Shown: one piece after another, positions 6,618 to 6,682 of the stretch
How positions within the stretch are numbered: position 1 is the first letter of the stretch
Layout: each line of letters starts with the position of its first letter
Source of the DNA: a bacterium
Lineage (GTDB): Bacteria > JAHJDO01
Length of the DNA stretch: 6,682 nt
Direction of reading: 5' to 3'
Assembly: GCA_030631525.1 (NCBI GenBank)
Contig: DAOVKY010000040.1
Coordinates: 1 to 6,682, forward strand
The notes under the pieces: generated by a model
What the model was told of the DNA's origin: nothing
Seen by the model: the letters and a program-made list of their open reading frames with translations, nothing else
The model's database searches: none
Program-made: the position numbers and the translations under genes

Positions 6618-6648
6618 ACCCCATCCCGAAAGCTTTCGGGATGGGGTC
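6617..6648 (-). terminator. Perfect 32-bp palindrome, probable terminator or dispersed intergenic repeat
   Basis: The left half GACCCCATCCCGAAAG (6617-6632) is the exact reverse complement of the right half (6633-6648). It can form a GC-rich hairpin with a stem of about 14 bp and an AGCT loop. On the minus strand it is followed by a T-rich but imperfect tract (8 T in 13 nt, 6616-6604), so it could end a minus-strand transcript entering from beyond 6682. On the plus strand no T-run follows. The rpsO promoter lies downstream of it, consistent with insulation between transcription units. Such palindromes also occur as dispersed intergenic repeats, which one window cannot show. Confidence 0.5.
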
Positions 6649-6682
6649 GGGAAAATATTAATAATATCTACGGGAATATTTA

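Noticed and set aside
1..6682. CRISPR array, tRNA, rRNA, insertion sequence or defence system
   Set aside because: No regularly spaced direct repeats, no tRNA-like cloverleaf or rRNA signature, and no transposase or defence domain were seen on either strand. Nearly all space is taken by housekeeping genes.

Overview
The window is AT-rich, densely packed bacterial chromosome with two convergent operons. A plus-strand cluster (1-5074) carries the 3' part of a sigma-54-activator-like AAA+ gene, then lpxD, mutL, a yicC-family gene and gmk. A minus-strand translation operon (6482-5084) carries rpsO, infC, rpmI and rplT. The lipid A gene lpxD implies a Gram-negative-type cell with an LPS outer membrane. 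MutL has the endonuclease motifs typical of bacteria without MutH. I cannot place the organism at phylum level from this window; a deep-branching uncultured lineage would fit, but that is only an impression.

Plus strand: junctions are 1 nt (AAA+ gene/lpxD), 1 nt (lpxD/mutL), 12 nt (mutL/yicC) and an 11-nt overlap (yicC/gmk), so one transcript is likely. The products serve lipid A acylation, mismatch repair, RNA turnover and GDP synthesis, which are housekeeping roles with no single shared pathway. The exception is the first gene. Its fold is plainly that of a bacterial enhancer-binding protein, but it has lost both sigma-54-contact loops, the Walker B aspartate, both arginine fingers, the sensor II arginine and the C-terminal DNA-binding helix-turn-helix. 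It looks like a pseudo-ATPase derived from a sigma-54 activator.

Minus strand: a good sigma-70-type promoter (6543-6548 and 6520-6525, 17-nt spacer) stands just upstream of rpsO. The order rpsO-infC-rpmI-rplT joins S15 to the widely conserved IF3-L35-L20 block. Reading frame and Shine-Dalgarno position indicate that infC starts with the very rare codon AUA, which fits the known IF3 autoregulation through non-canonical start codons. rpsO most likely starts at a GTG.

The operons meet tail to tail with 9 bp between the stop codons of gmk and rplT and no convincing terminator. The right end (6549-6682) is non-coding. It holds a perfect 32-bp palindrome (6617-6648), probably a terminator for an off-window minus-strand gene or a dispersed repeat, and an 8-bp inverted repeat next to it.
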